A stretch of DNA of 64,000 bases from Odobenus rosmarus divergens (GCF_000321225.1 NW_004450322.1:1028574-1092573); one strand, 5' to 3'. Shown: positions 46,796 through 64,000, numbered from the stretch's first letter. Made by a program: numbers and translations. The notes: a model not told the origin generated them from the sequence alone.

Positions 46796-47278
46796 CTGTT
46801 TTTGAAGAGTCCCAGTATTAGAAGTCTACCTCCCCAGTCCCAGCTAGTTGGGAGAGGCTCCAAGGACCCTTCCACCCAAGTAATCATACATCTGCTTTGA
46901 CAGGTGGGTAGAGACTAGAGAACTTTTCACAACTCCTCACTGGCCCACTGAGCCAGGAAAAGGCATTGTGGCTACCACCACTGGTTAGGTATTGGGTACT
47001 TGATTTGAGGAGGCCGTCTGTGCTGGGCCTTTGGGGAGCCAAGGCAGTGGGGGCTGGCAGGAGGAGCACCATTACCACCCTGCAAGTAGGCCATGGTGGG
47101 GGGTACCTGCTCCCTGCCTGTTGGGAAGTGAAATGCCCTCACTGTTGGTGTACCTTAAGGCAAGATTCCATAATCAGCTGCAGAGTTCCTGCAACAAAGT
47201 GATCCCTAAGTGACATCAATGAGGACCACAGTGTTCTACACCTGCTCTGCTCTCCTGATGTTAGAAAGGTGCCTTGTA
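46796..47278. other. RBM3-WDR13 intergenic, unassigned
   Basis: No gene or named repeat recognised. GC-moderate sequence with short chance open frames. Confidence 0.45.
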
Positions 47279-47279
47279 G

Positions 47280-47383
47280 GGGTGCCTGGCTGGCTCAGTT
47301 GGTAGAGCATGTGATCCTTGATTCTCACGGTTGTGAGTTCAAGCCCCACAGTGGGCATAGAGCTTACTTAAATAGAAGATCCC
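47280..47383 (+). repeat. short tRNA-type Can-SINE
   Basis: GGGTGCCTGGCTGGCTCAGT to GCATAGAGCTTACTTAAATA, with CCTTGTA on both sides. Confidence 0.88.
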
Positions 47384-48230
47384 TTGTAATCCAGCCCAGA
47401 AAGGCCCAGTCTCTTGCTGATTATTTGCTTTAAAGAAAAGGGCTTAGAGGACTCTTCTCACTGCAATTGCTGAATCAAAATTTTCAGATATGGGAGTCAA
47501 AGCCCCCTTAAAATACTGGTCCTCTGCTTCAGTTTGACCAGAATTTCACTAGTGTGCATGCTCGTCTCTTAAGAACCCACGGAGACCAGGAACTCCATGC
47601 AGAGGTTCCTAAAGAACCTCTGTCCCAAGGCCTGTGAAGACCAGATCCCTGGTCTGCAAACACTTGTATTTTCAAGCCCTGGATCTTGCTTAGACCAAAA
47701 ACTTTGACCCGAACCTTTAAGACACCCCACCCCCTGCCCATTTCAAGAATAAATCCAAGGGCCTAACCCCTCTCACCCCATGTGGGTTGAAAACAGTGTT
47801 TTCACATCCTGCTTCACAGTTTCATTTCTCTGCCTCCGGTTCAATGTGTAAAATGGGAATAATAGTACCCACCAGATGGACAATTTAGGACATGGCAAAT
47901 TACTGATAGTACACCCATACCCTTGCCCCACGCACTCCTGGATTTGGGGGTGTAGGAAACTTGCAATAAGCTTTTCAAAATAAGCTGCTGTGAATACTGA
48001 AGGTATGTAAGAAGGCATATTGGGTAACGATCAGTAGCCAGTGTTCCACGACAGCTTCTCAGGACAAAACCCGTCCCTGACCAGCTGCTTTCTTCCACTG
48101 CCACCCCCCCCCCAACTTAAAGGCCGTGATCCTTTATAATTCAGAGTGCATAGAGATCTGAGAAACTGGAAGCGTTTTTTTCAAATTGGGTACAAGACCT
48201 GACATGGAGCTTTTCATAATCTTTTTCAGT
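47384..48230. other. RBM3-WDR13 intergenic, unassigned
   Basis: No supported gene. A short MIR-like stretch may lie near 47820-47900 (TCTGCCTCCGGTTCAATG, GTAAAATGGGAATAATAGTA). Confidence 0.45.
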
Positions 48231-48233
48231 TTA

Positions 48234-48418
48234 TTTTTTTTAAAGATCTTATTTATTCGTTAAGAGTGTGCACATAAGCAGGGGGAGAGGCAGAGGGAGA
48301 GGGAGAAGCAGACTCCCAGCCAAGCTGGGAGCCCAACGTGGGGCTCGATCCCAGGACCTGGAGATCATGACCTGAGTTGAAGGCAGACGCTTAACCATCT
48401 GAGCCACCCAGGTGCCCC
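48234..48418 (-). repeat. Can-SINE
   Basis: Minus-strand element with AAGATCTTATTTATTCGTTA tail side and GCCACCCAGGTGCCCC head side. Confidence 0.92.
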
Positions 48419-48424
48419 GTAAGT

Positions 48425-48521
48425 TTCTTTTTTTAAGTAATCGCTACACCCATCGTGGGGCTCAAACTCACAACCTCAAGACAGTCAAATGCTCTTCCGA
48501 CTGAGCCAGCCAAGCACCCCA
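48425..48521 (-). repeat. short tRNA-type Can-SINE
   Basis: Minus-strand short type (AAGTAATCGCTACACCCATC, GGGGCTCAAACTCACAACCT), directly adjoining the previous SINE. Confidence 0.88.
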
Positions 48522-48925
48522 GAGCTACTGCAAAAAAGTGGTTATGGAGAGCTGCCCCAGATCCTAATGGGTGGTCTTAACGTACAGAGAACGCACAAAG
48601 GAAAGTTAAGGCTTCTAAATTGTCAAGGACAGTGGCATTCTGTATAAACATTCCTAGTACAATGTCGAGTCAAATTTTTTTAACTCAATTTTAAGCTTCC
48701 TTTAAGTAAAACTCATCTTTGGAATTTTGCTTTGCTTTTTCTAGTTCTTAATAGTTGTCAACACAAGATTTGTAGTCTCTCTTTTTAACCCTTATGATTG
48801 TAATCCATAGTAACAGGTATATTTTTCTTCACTGGAGTCCAGTCCACCCATTTGTCTATGTAAGTGGAAGAAAGGCTTAATGAATGAAATGGGCAAAGTG
48901 CCCTGGTGTTTCCTACTTTGTTTTA
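48522..48925. other. intergenic, unassigned
   Basis: No gene or named repeat recognised. Confidence 0.4.
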
Positions 48926-49307
48926 TCTTTTTTTTTTTTTTTTAAGATTTTATTTACTAGGGGCGCCTGGGTGGCTCAGATGGTTAAGCGTCTGCCTTCG
49001 GCTCAGGTCATGATCTTCAGGTCCTGGGATGGAGCCCGTATCGGGCTCTCAGCTCAGCAGGGAGTCTGCTTCTCCCTCTCCCTCTGCCTCTACCCCTGCT
49101 TGTGCTCTGTCTGTCTCTCTCTCAAATTAATAAAATAAACTATTTTTTTTAAATTTTTATTTACTTGACAGAGCACAAGCAGGGGCGTGGCAGGCAGAGG
49201 GAGAAGTAGGCTTGCCACTGAGGGATGTGGGACTCGATCCCAGGACTTGGAGATAATGACCTGAGCCTAAGGCAGATGCTTAACCAACTGAGCCACCCAG
49301 GTGCCCC
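48926..49307 (-). repeat. Can-SINE interrupted by a second SINE
   Basis: The minus-strand element begins with a T run and AAGATTTTATTTACT, is interrupted at 48959-49150, and resumes with TTTATTTACTTGACAGAGCA through to CACCCAGGTGCCCCC. Confidence 0.9.
48959..49150 (+). repeat. Can-SINE nested in another SINE
   Basis: Plus-strand element inserted in the tail region of the minus-strand one. The TTTATTTACT target is duplicated on both sides. Confidence 0.92.
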
Positions 49308-49309
49308 CA

Positions 49310-49917
49310 CTTCATTGTACTTTAACAAAACAGCTGGCCCAAACCTCTCAAATGCTTGTGAAGCCTGCATTTTGAAAAAATGCATTGTGTTTATAATTGT
49401 TGAATCTCTGTGATAGATACATGAAAGTTCATTATATCAACACTCTTGTAAGTTCGAGATTTTCTGTAACAAAACTGTGAGGGGTGTGGTTTGTCAGACC
49501 TCAGCATTGGCATGGGAGGTGGGTAGCTGTCAGCTATCTTCTGCTAGCCTACCCTGTCCCCCAAAGGCCTCTGCATAGTCACAGGCATTTCTACTCCAAA
49601 GGCCTCAAGAAACCCCGTTCTATAAATGCTAGCTTCTCTTTCTTGGCATCTGACACTGTTATTTTCCAGATACTGGCCCTAGAATCCCATCCTGCTTCTC
49701 TGCCCCAATCACAGATCTCAGGACCCCTCTGGCTTTTCCAGGCAGAAGGACTACCCCTTGCCCGGCACTGGAGGTCCTGCCTTCCAACCTCCATACCCAG
49801 GACCCCTTAGAACCTCTCTCCTGGCCTATAAAAAGGGGGATAATAAAGGCAGTAGCCCATTAAATGAGTTAAAATATGGGAAACACCTAGAACAGTGGTA
49901 GTTTCATGTGGCCAATA
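49310..49917. other. intergenic, unassigned
   Basis: Unique-looking sequence. The longest open frame (49484-49810, +) has no recognisable domain and no splice or promoter support. Confidence 0.45.
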
Positions 49918-49935
49918 AATGTTAGCATTTGTTTT

Positions 49936-50148
49936 TTTGTTTTTTTAAGATTTTATTTATTTGAGAGCATGAGCAGGGAGAAGGGGCAGAGGGAGAAGGA
50001 CAAGCACACTCCCCACTGAGTGTGGAGCCAGTTGCAGGGCTCTGTCCCAGGACCCTGAGACCACGACCTGAGCCGAAGTCAGACACTCAACCGATGGACC
50101 ATGACCTGAGCCCGTCAGACGCTCAACAGACAGCCATCCAGGCGTCCC
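49936..50148 (-). repeat. Can-SINE with internal duplication
   Basis: Minus-strand element flanked by AAATGTTAGCATTTGTT. The block GACCTGAGCC..GTCAGAC.CTCAAC appears twice in tandem near 50065-50125, an internal duplication of about 40 bases. Confidence 0.9.
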
Positions 50149-50229
50149 AAATGTTAGCATTTGTTATGTGTGACATAATTGTAGGGACAGCAATGGATAC
50201 AACATTTCTTTCCCTCAGGAGTCATGTCA

Positions 50230-51295
50230 TGGTGGGGTCTAAAGACAGTGAAGTAATAAATTGGTGTGTAACATAATGTTAGGGAGTGACAAGAACTAAA
50301 GCTGGGGTTTTGGAGAGTGATGGATGTGCTATTTTATGCAAGCTGGTCAGGGAAGGCTACTCAGGAGGTGGTCTTTCAACAGAGACTTGAAGTTAGTGAT
50401 AGCAGGGGAAAGCAAGCAAGGAGAATATCTGGTGCAGAGGAATGGTTCTGCCATGGCACTCTGTCTGCCTTGCACGTCCCCACATAGACCACGTAGGCGG
50501 CTGATCTAGGTATGGGCAGAACACCCTGTGATCCTCAGAACAGAGAGCACAAGAGGCTAGTGAGGAACTGCTGTGAGGCCAATTCTCACTCCTTGTCTAC
50601 CAAAAAGGCTGTCATGAGGCAGTTTTGCATCACCCATGGATCTGGTCAGGTATGAGGCTTTCTGTCCCTTTCCTCCCCTGACCTACGGCTGTAGAACTGC
50701 ATAGCATGGCATTAGCTCCTTGGCAACGGGGTGTGCTGCCATCCATGCTGCAGTAATCCGGCCCCTTTCATTTTGGTGTTACCCAGAATGTGGGAGATGG
50801 GCTGGCATCTGTGGCTGGTCCTGCTTTCACTGTAAGTAACAAACCTTTTGATCGAATGAGGGCTCTTTTCCTTCCTGACCAGATCTGTCAGCCTAACCTT
50901 GCCTTGCTGTCTGGCAGAGAACTGGAGGCAGAAGGAAAAGCAAGCAAGTGCAAAGGCCCAGAGGTGGGAGCTTGTTTGGTGTGCATGAGGAACAGCAAGA
51001 AGGTCAGGGTGGCAGGAGGCGAGCTTGGAGAAGTGACAGGGGCCTAGTCCTATGAGGCCTCACTGGCCACAGGGAGGACTGTGGGCTTTTCTCTGAGAGG
51101 TGGAGGCAGGACAGGTGTGAACAGAGGAGGGCTGAGGGCTGCCTTGGGTTGTAGCAGGACCCTCTGGCTGCTGTGAGAGCCGACAGGGAGGGCTTAGGGT
51201 AGTTGAGGCAGTGGTGGCAGTGGACTTGAAGAGGAGAGGTTGCATTCTGGATGCATTCTGAAGGTGGAACTGACGGGACCTGCTGACGGGTCAAA
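50230..51295 (+). repeat. ancient interspersed repeat, L2-like 3' end, long copy
   Basis: GTGATGGATGTGCTATTTTA, CAAGTGCAAAGGCCCAGAGG, CCTCTGGCTGCTGTGAGAGC and GCATTCTGAAGGTGGAACTG align well with the PORCN intron copy, with an unrelated stretch near 50460-50900. Confidence 0.55.
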
Positions 51296-51520
51296 TGGTA
51301 GTGGTTAAGAGCAAGGATTCCCAGAGCCAGGTGGCCTGGGTACAAATCCAGCCCCAGCGCTTACTGACCGGCTTTGGGCAGGTCACTTCAGCCCTTTCCC
51401 TCCATTTCCCCATCTCTGACATGGCATAATAGTAACCCATTTCATAGGGTTGCTGTGAGGATTAAAGGTTTTCCATGTCCGTGAAGTGCTTAGGACAGTG
51501 CCTGGCACAGAGCACTTGTG
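51295..51520 (+). repeat. MIR, nearly complete
   Basis: TAGTGGTTAAGAGCAAGGAT, CTTTGGGCAGGTCACTTCAG, GGGTTGCTGTGAGGATTAAA and CAGTGCCTGGCACAGAGCAC in full MIR order. It is inserted next to, or within, the preceding old repeat. Confidence 0.85.
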
Positions 51521-51884
51521 ATTAGTAGGATGAGTAGAAGTGTTTGCTGAGAGCGCACGGGAGAGAGTGTTCCGGAGCCCAAGAACAGTTTGTGCAGCTT
51601 TTAAAGGATGTGCGAGAAAGCCAGCGTGGCTGGAACCTAACTGGATTGAGTAAGAGCAACAAGGGGGTGAAGTTGAGAGGAGGCCCGAGAACTCCTCACC
51701 GCAGCTGGGAGCCATTGTGAATTTCGGGGTGGACCTGCCAGTGCAGAAGGTCAAAAGACAGGAGGGGAAATGGATCTGAGACTCGGTGCCGGGGATGTAT
51801 AGAGAAGAGAGGGATGGAGCACTATTGTCAACGCTGCTGGCTGGTTACCAGGGCTTGGTGGTTTCTGGTGTCCAGGGTAAGAAA
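51521..51884 (+). repeat. probable continuation of ancient L2-like repeat
   Basis: GGAGCCCAAGAACAGTTTGT, AGAAAGCCAGCGTGGCTGGA and AGTAAGAGCAACAAGGGGGT match the middle part of the same family, so a second partial copy may follow the MIR. Confidence 0.4.
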
Positions 51885-52090
51885 ATGAGTCTAGTTCCAC
51901 TTCTAGCCTGAGTCCAAATGCTAGTTCTAATGTTTTTTGCTTCTGTGACCATGGGCGGTAAACCCCTCCAGGGCTCACTTTCCTCATCTTCACAGCGGGG
52001 CTAAGTGTCACACCTACCTCACTAGGGTGGTTTGTGACAGTTACACAAGACGGATGTAGTAAGAGCCTGGTAAATTCAGGCTGATCACAG
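51885..52090 (+). repeat. MIR fragment
   Basis: CACTTTCCTCATCTTCACAG, CACCTACCTCACTAGGGTGG and GTAAGAGCCTGGTAAATTCA, sense orientation. Confidence 0.6.
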
Positions 52091-52788
52091 GAGGACCAGG
52101 CAAGGTTGATCTCAGGAAAGCAAGGGCGCCTTAATATTCGAAGAGCAATGAGATGTAGTTCAGTGTATTAGCAGAAAAAAATGTGAAGAATCAAGGGCTG
52201 TACTGCTGGAGAATGAGGTACCAAACCCAGGGTCCAGTCTTTCCCAGGGCCACAATCTGGCCCCAAATCCTTCACTGAGTAAATGGAATTGAGATCTTAA
52301 GAGCAGAGCAACCCCAGTCCTGCCCTATGAAGTGATTTCATCCCCCTCTGTGAGTCACTCCCTGACCAGCTTCATTGGCCTTAACCACACACTCAGCGTC
52401 CAGAGCTGTGTGTATCTGGCTCCTTTTCATTCAGGTTCCAACTTAAATTTCTTTCTCATCCCTCCTCCCTTCCCCCACAGCTCAGCAACACTAACCAAAC
52501 TTCTATTTTAATGATAGTAAGTACCAATTTCTTATATGATCTTACTGTTTATCTTTCCAGTTACAGTGGCAGCTTCGTGAGAGCAGGAACTGTTTGTTTC
52601 AGTTACTACTGTTTTCCCAGTGCCTGGCACCTAGTAGGGGCTTGACAAATAAATACTGGTTGGAAGGCTGGCTCTCTGTTTCAGCTTGCTGGGGGCTGCT
52701 CAAGTGGTCTTGAGGCTTCTCCCAACTGCAGGAATCTTGTTTCTGACTCAGGCTATGGAGAGTTATTACCATTAGGACTTGAAGATTA
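52091..52788. other. intergenic, unassigned
   Basis: No gene. A diverged element tail resembling old SINE/DNA repeats is seen at 52560-52665 (CCTGGCACCTAGTAGGGGCT). Confidence 0.4.
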
Positions 52789-52789
52789 G

Positions 52790-52956
52790 GGGGCGCCTGG
52801 GTGGCTCAGGTCATGATCCCAGCGTCCTGGGATCAAGCCCCACATCAGGCTCCCTGCTTCTCCCACTCCCACTCCCCCTGCTTGTGTTCCCTCTCTCGCT
52901 GTCTCTCTCTCTCTGTGTCAAATAAATAGATAAAATCTTAAAAAAAAAAAAAAAAG
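52790..52956 (+). repeat. Can-SINE with tRNA-region deletion
   Basis: Plus-strand element whose head jumps from GGTGGCTCAG straight to GTCATGATCC, losing about 30 bases. A-tail of about 16. Confidence 0.92.
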
Positions 52957-53930
52957 ACTTTGGAGATTAGGAGAACTTTGGCTTCAGAAGCAAATGTTTT
53001 CCCATCAGGAAATGGTAAGATTTCAGTTACGACCTTATGTCCCAACCCCACTTCCATTCAGGAAGAAACTTCAGGGGTAATATAAGTGAATAAGAACTCT
53101 ACACTCCACTTACACCTCAGCTCCATGTCTCCCATTTTGCTCTTTGGTCTTGATTCTCAGCATACGCTTGTCACCCCAAGCCACCCAGGCTTTCCCTCAA
53201 ATTACACTGCTTTTTGTTCCCGAGGATGGGGCCCAACTTCAGGCTTGGTGTCAGCCTGTCTTAGTAATGGAAAGTGGACGCAGCTAGTGTGGTCCAGTGC
53301 TTGCCTTTGCATTTCTAAATTAGGGGGTGCCGAACGGGCAAGAGGCACATGAAGGAAGGAAGAGTCCAGGAAAAACATAGCCCCTGACCGTTTCTGCCAC
53401 GACTCGAGTCGCTATTGTGATGTGGTGTTACCTTCAAAGAGCTCTGGCTTACCATCTTTTCTGTCATCCGGCTAGGACCCTTAACCTTAACCATCAGTCT
53501 GACAGTAAAATAGCCCAGGTCCTGTTAGAGTGAGTAGGACTTGTGGTTCCCCCATGGGCTTCAGCTTTTTTCTCTAGGTGACATGTTTGCAACCAAGGTC
53601 ATCCCCAGCCTCCACGAGCTGCCTCTGATGACTTGATATCCCCAGACCTGAGACCCTCCTGTCCCTACCCACTGACCTGCTGCCATTCTTGCAGATAAAT
53701 TCTGCAACTTTCTCGCCAAGCTCCCAGCAAACTGAAAGTGCCTTCTGTCACCAACTTGTTCAAAACCCCTTTTTAATCCAGTGAGAGTGTGTAAATATTT
53801 TAGAAAAAAAATGCAAAACATAACAAATGCAAGAGGTGGCTGTGGTTGTTAATTCACATTATTTCTGCCCCATAACTACCTCTGACAGATGGCTCTGTTA
53901 CTGGGAAAAGTTCTTAAAACAGCTGACAGT
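52957..53930. other. intergenic, unassigned
   Basis: About 1 kb without a recognised gene or repeat. An 88-codon chance frame at 53086-53352 has no supporting features. Confidence 0.45.
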
Positions 53931-53934
53931 AGAT

Positions 53935-54260
53935 AACCTTTAGTGGGTATTTTCTCTTCTCCAGATGCTCGTCTAAGCTTTACAAGTATTAACTCATTTA
54001 GTCCTCCTTATAACCTTATGAAGCTTTTTTTTTTTTTTCGGATGAGACTGAGTCACAAAGGGATTAAGTGATTTTCCCAAGATCATAGCTCCTATTTGGC
54101 AGAGCCTACAGCAGTGGCCAAGTTATACTGCCTTCTTAAAAGTACTTCTCAGAAAAACAGCAAACATTCACGCAACAGGTGTTGTGAACACTTTCTATGC
54201 ATTAGCTCATTCCTACTTACATCAACCCTGTCATTAGGTTTATCTAGTCTAGCATTACAG
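53935..54260 (-). repeat. two MIR fragments
   Basis: TTACAAGTATTAACTCATTT, CGGATGAGACTGAGTCACAA and ATGCATTAGCTCATTCC in antisense MIR order, with a T-run at 54027-54038. Confidence 0.65.
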
Positions 54261-54559
54261 GGGTGAAATTTTAAAATAATTTTTGAAATTTTAACATACA
54301 GAATATTGTAAAAACAACAAAAAAATCAATTGCAGCAGTTTAAGAGGGTAAGTCTCACTGGCATCCCTGACGTTCCTGTACTTTTTTTCCCCACCATGTT
54401 TTTTGGAAGCTGAGTGGTGGTATGAAGGGGTGGGGCCCCATCCAGCGAGGGTCAAGGTGTGAATGGGAAAGGCTTCATTGGTCATAGCATTCTTTATGGC
54501 AAGAAAAATACTTGAAAATAAACCCGATGCTGGTCACAAATAGGAGACCAGTTCAATAA

Positions 54560-54718
54560 AATGTCACCCTTGAACTCCCTGGGCTTCAGCTTTCTTCATC
54601 TGTAAAATGGGGGTAGTAAGGGAACCCACAACATTCAGTTATTAGGATTAAATGGATTAATACATGTAAATCACCATGAGTCCAGCATATTATCCAATAA
54701 ATGTTCGTGGTTACACGT
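54560..54718 (+). repeat. MIR fragment
   Basis: CTTCATCTGTAAAATGGGGG, TTAGGATTAAATGGATTAAT and ATCCAATAAATGTTCG. Confidence 0.75.
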
Positions 54719-54778
54719 TTGTGCAAACAGTTTATTCTTTAGCAATCATCAAACAAGATATTTAAAAACACACCCATA

Positions 54779-54970
54779 GGGGCCCCTGAGTGGCTCAGTC
54801 AGTTGAGTGTCTGCCTTCAGCTTGAGTCATGATCCCAGGGTCCTGGGATTGAGCCCCACGTTGGGCTCTCTGCTCAGCCGGGAACCTGCTTCTCCATCTC
54901 CCTCTGCCTGCTGCTCCCCCTGCTTGTGCTATCTCTGTCAAATTAACAAATACAATCATTAAAAAAAATT
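54779..54970 (+). repeat. Can-SINE
   Basis: Plus-strand full-length element followed immediately by another. Confidence 0.92.
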
Positions 54971-54972
54971 TA

Positions 54973-55168
54973 GGGGAGCCTGGGTGGCTCAGTCGTTAAG
55001 CGTCTGCCTTCAGCTCAGGTCATGATCCCAGGATCCTGGGATCGAGCCCCGCATCGGGCTCCCTGCTCAGCGGGAAGCCTGCTTCTCCTTCTCCCACTCC
55101 CCCTGCTTGTGTTCCTGCTCTCTCTCTCTCTGTGTCAAATAAATAAATAAAATCTTTAAAAAAAGTTT
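54973..55168 (+). repeat. Can-SINE
   Basis: Plus-strand element inserted in the tail of the preceding one. Confidence 0.93.
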
Positions 55169-55465
55169 TAAAAAGACACCCACAGCTTAGTTACACGGAC
55201 AAGGGAGGTGCTCTGTCGATACAAAACAGAGTGGTCTATTTTTGTTAGAACACACAAAGCGCAATACATGTTTTGGCTGTGTCTCCTCATTTCAAGTGGC
55301 TTTAAAACTGTTCAGATTATTGTATGTTATAAAATACAGTGTGAAAAAAAGTTTTGAGAATTGTGGCGGTTAATGAATGTTAAGATCCAATAGGAAGCTA
55401 CTAAACTTTCGTATCTCAATTTTGTAAGTTCTGTTAATCCTGACCACATGAAGATGAATAGTTAG
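55169..55465. other. intergenic, unassigned
   Basis: No gene or named repeat recognised. Confidence 0.4.
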
Positions 55466-55466
55466 A

Positions 55467-55568
55467 GGGGCACCTGGCTGGCTCATTTGGTAGAGCATGC
55501 AACTCTTGATCTCAAGGAAATAAGTTTGAGCCCAACATTGGATGTAGATTACTTAAAAAAAAAAAAGA
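55467..55568 (+). repeat. short tRNA-type Can-SINE
   Basis: GGGGCACCTGGCTGGCTCAT head and GATTACTTAAAAAA tail, preceded by GATGAATAGTTAGA. Confidence 0.86.
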
Positions 55569-55570
55569 TG

Positions 55571-55770
55571 AGGGGTGCCTGGGTGGCTCAGGTGCTGGGC
55601 ATCTGCCTTCGGCTCAGGTCATGATCCCGGGGTCCTGGGATTGAGCACCGCATCGGGCTCCCTACTCAGCGGGAGGTCTGCTTCTCCCTCTCCCACTCCC
55701 CCTGCTGTGTTCCTTCTCTCGCTGTTTCTCTCTCTGTCAAATAAATAAATAAAATCTTAAAAAAAAAGAT
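55571..55770 (+). repeat. Can-SINE
   Basis: Inserted at the tail of the short SINE. GATGAATAGTTAAG follows, which is the outer target duplication. Confidence 0.92.
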
Positions 55771-55985
55771 GAATAGTTAAGAGTTGCAACTTCCTGTTAG
55801 AGTTGAAGTAAGGATGGTTCAGATAGCCTCTTGGGATCCAAAGCCTGTTGTGCCTACTTAATGTCTTCTGCTTTTCGAGACTCACGCCCAGACCCCCCCC
55901 ACACACACACCCCCATCACAAAACAGACTCTTCTCATCCCAGGGTTGTATGGAGGCCTGTCAATCACTTTAAGAACTGGAGAACA

Positions 55986-56181
55986 GGGGTGCCTGGGTGG
56001 CTCAGTCGGGTAAGCGTCCGCCTTCGGCTGGGGTCATGATCCCAGGGTCCTGGGATGGAGCCCCGGGTCGGGCTCCTTGCTCTGCGGGGAGCCCGCTTCT
56101 CCTTCCCCTCCCTGCTCGTACTCTCTGTCTCTCCTTCTCTCTCTCTCAAATAAATAAATAAAATCTTAAAAAAAAAAAAAA
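55986..56181 (+). repeat. Can-SINE
   Basis: Plus-strand element with a perfect AAGAACTGGAGAACAG duplication on both flanks, the last repeat before the WDR13 promoter. Confidence 0.95.
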
Positions 56182-56459
56182 GAACTGGAGAACAGCCTAG
56201 GAGCCTCTGCATATGTGATTATTTTTGATGCTATGGCAAGTGATCGGCAGTGATGATGGGGTCCCTCCTATGCTTCAGATCTTGCTTGGCCAAGATTGTG
56301 CTCCTAAGAATCAGTTTATTCCACGGTTTCAAAAGAAAGTCGTATTTCTTAATTTTTAGTGATTCGCATACTCTTCCCTGTCTCTCTGGCCCTTGGATAT
56401 TATTTTTGTGTATACAAAAAATGCCATTAGGGACTGGGGGTGGGTAGAACTTAAGGGGT

Positions 56460-57065
56460 GGAGCCTCCATCCTGTGCCGGAAGCTACTGTCCCATAGCGC
56501 GCTTGCGTCGTTCTCCCACGCCCTGGGAAGGATTCCTATCCATTCGCTCTGTGCTTGGCAGCTCTTCCTGGCAGCAGGCGGCCATCTTGCCTGGAGCTTG
56601 AGAGAGGGAGCAGAGAGAAGGAAAGGGCGACACTGGTCTCAGGGCCGCCCCGGGGGCCTCAAGAGCCGGAGGCAGCCCCGGAGGTGGTCTCTGATCCCGG
56701 GTCCTGCTCTTGAACCCGAGAAGGGAAGGAGGAGGGCGGGGGGAACAAGATGGATGGGGAATGCCAAGAAGGATTGCTAGACGGGAGGAGGGGCGTCGCT
56801 ATGGTGACCGGGGAGGGGCGGGATCAGATCTGAATCGCTGTTGTGTCTTCCGGGAACTGCCCGGGAAGGGCAGGGCTGGGGTGATGAACATGCTAGCTGC
56901 CGGGTGGTATTTCGCGACGTCCCGGCGTCGAGGGACTCGGTGTCTACGGCAACGATCGCCTGGCGGAAGGGGAGAAATTAAATCCCTTCACTTGAAACGC
57001 TGACATTCCAGGCCCTTGTCCTGCAGGCTCCCGCGGGGGGACACGCCAGAAGAGGAGGCCGGGGA
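56460..57065 (+). promoter_or_regulatory. WDR13: WDR13 CpG-island promoter and 5' leader
   Basis: CpG-rich from about 56490. GGCGGCCATCTTGCC at 56576-56590 is a textbook YY1 site near the likely start. The coding exon acceptor is either TTCCAG at 57011 or CCTGCAG at 57026. The donor of the first noncoding exon could not be fixed. Confidence 0.65.
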
Positions 57066-63416
<6,351 letters not shown>

Positions 63417-63495
63417 GTCCTGCCGTGTCCGCCTTCCCTCCCGCCTCCCGCTCCAGCCTTGTGTTTGTAAATAAAGTTCCTGTGGTTGTGCCTGT
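63417..63495 (+). terminator. WDR13: WDR13 3' UTR and polyadenylation signal
   Basis: TAG at 63414-63416 is followed only 53 bases later by AATAAA at 63470-63475 (GTAAATAAAGTTCC), then a GT-rich downstream element (TGTGGTTGTGCCTGTGG). A very short UTR. Confidence 0.9.
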
Positions 63496-63639
63496 GGCTG
63501 GCTCCCAGGTCTCCTGGGGGTGGACTCGGGGAGGGGGTGGCTCTAGCCCCCGAGTTGGACTGGGATTCACTTCCGCGTTCGTGCATTCCGGCATCGATTT
63601 CTTTACTTAGCAACCGGTCATTGAATGCCTCCCGCGTCA

Positions 63640-64000
63640 TGGGCCCCCCCGTAAGTGTTTGGCTCAGTCATGCATGGGACAGACATTATTGAGCACCCAC
63701 TGTGCGCCAGGAACTGTTCTAGGTACTGGGGGTAGAGCCATAACCTCAACTGACAGAAATGCCTGCCTTCATGGGGCTTGCAGTCTATCGCAGGGAGATA
63801 ATAGACAAAAATATGTCACAGGTCAGCTAAGGTCAGGGTTGGCAGGACAGGAGGTAGAGGCACGGGAGTGGGAGGTTGCGCTCTTTTTGGTGCAGTGGTC
63901 AGGGACGCCGTACCTGACGGGGACATTGAAACAGAGACCTGAGTGAAGTGAGAGGGACCTGCAGTGTGGGGGAGAGAAGATTCTAGGCAGAGAGGAAAGG
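63640..64000 (+). repeat. ancient interspersed repeat, L2-like 3' end, cut by window edge
   Basis: TTATTGAGCACCCACTGTGC, GAACTGTTCTAGGTACTGG and GGGCTTGCAGTCTATCGC are in family order. It continues past the window. Confidence 0.65.

Noticed and set aside
49484..49810. 108-codon frame in the RBM3-WDR13 spacer
   Set aside because: No domain, promoter, splice or polyadenylation context. An antisense frame of similar length overlaps it.

Overview
The window is mammalian nuclear DNA from a carnivoran, read along the conserved X-chromosome block that corresponds to human Xp11.23. The dispersed repeats are almost all tRNA-Lys-derived Can-SINEs with heads reading GGGGCGCCTGGGTGGCTCAG and A-rich AATAAAATCT tails. 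The canid-specific and felid-specific versions of this SINE were not seen. Together with the subfamily tail reading CTTGTGTTCCCTCTCTCGCT, this points to an arctoid caniform (a mustelid, pinniped, bear or relative). That taxonomic call is inference.

Five protein-coding genes lie head to tail on the + strand in the human order: PORCN (promoter about 2.2-2.5 kb, coding 3343-12932), EBP (coding 15323-18753), TBC1D25 (coding 22052-35613), RBM3 (coding 42660-44599) and WDR13 (coding 57066-63416). Every coding exon could be placed by translation and GT/AG boundaries. The summed exons give open frames of 461, 230, 686, 156 and 485 codons, so all five look intact. The gene products do unrelated jobs (Wnt acylation, sterol isomerisation, Rab GTPase activation, cold-induced RNA binding, WD40 scaffold). 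They share only the locus and are not an operon.

Region by region: 1-2.1 kb is old LINE-1 and SINE sequence. 2.1-13.3 kb is PORCN, with two microexons and several decaying tandem arrays in its introns. 13.3-19.0 kb is EBP, followed to 19.9 kb by a CCCACAGACCC-type tandem array. 21.6-38 kb is TBC1D25, with an 8.6-kb intron 3 full of LINE-1, MIR and SINE copies. 38-40.8 kb is a mosaic of carnivoran LINE-1 split by SINEs. 40.8-41.4 kb is a degenerate minisatellite just before the RBM3 promoter. 41.6-45.7 kb is RBM3, including a strong candidate for its known poison exon in intron 3. 45.7-56.4 kb is intergenic repeat-rich sequence with an MLT1-like LTR. 56.4-63.5 kb is WDR13, whose last intron holds a 60-base assembly gap. 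The window ends in an ancient repeat.

I found no previously undescribed gene system. The observations most worth checking are the RBM3 poison exon, a 21-base exact copy of the PORCN exon-2 splice acceptor region inside a nearby SINE, several uncatalogued degenerate tandem arrays, three identical NRF1-like sites downstream of the WDR13 start, and serial SINE insertions into the same target.
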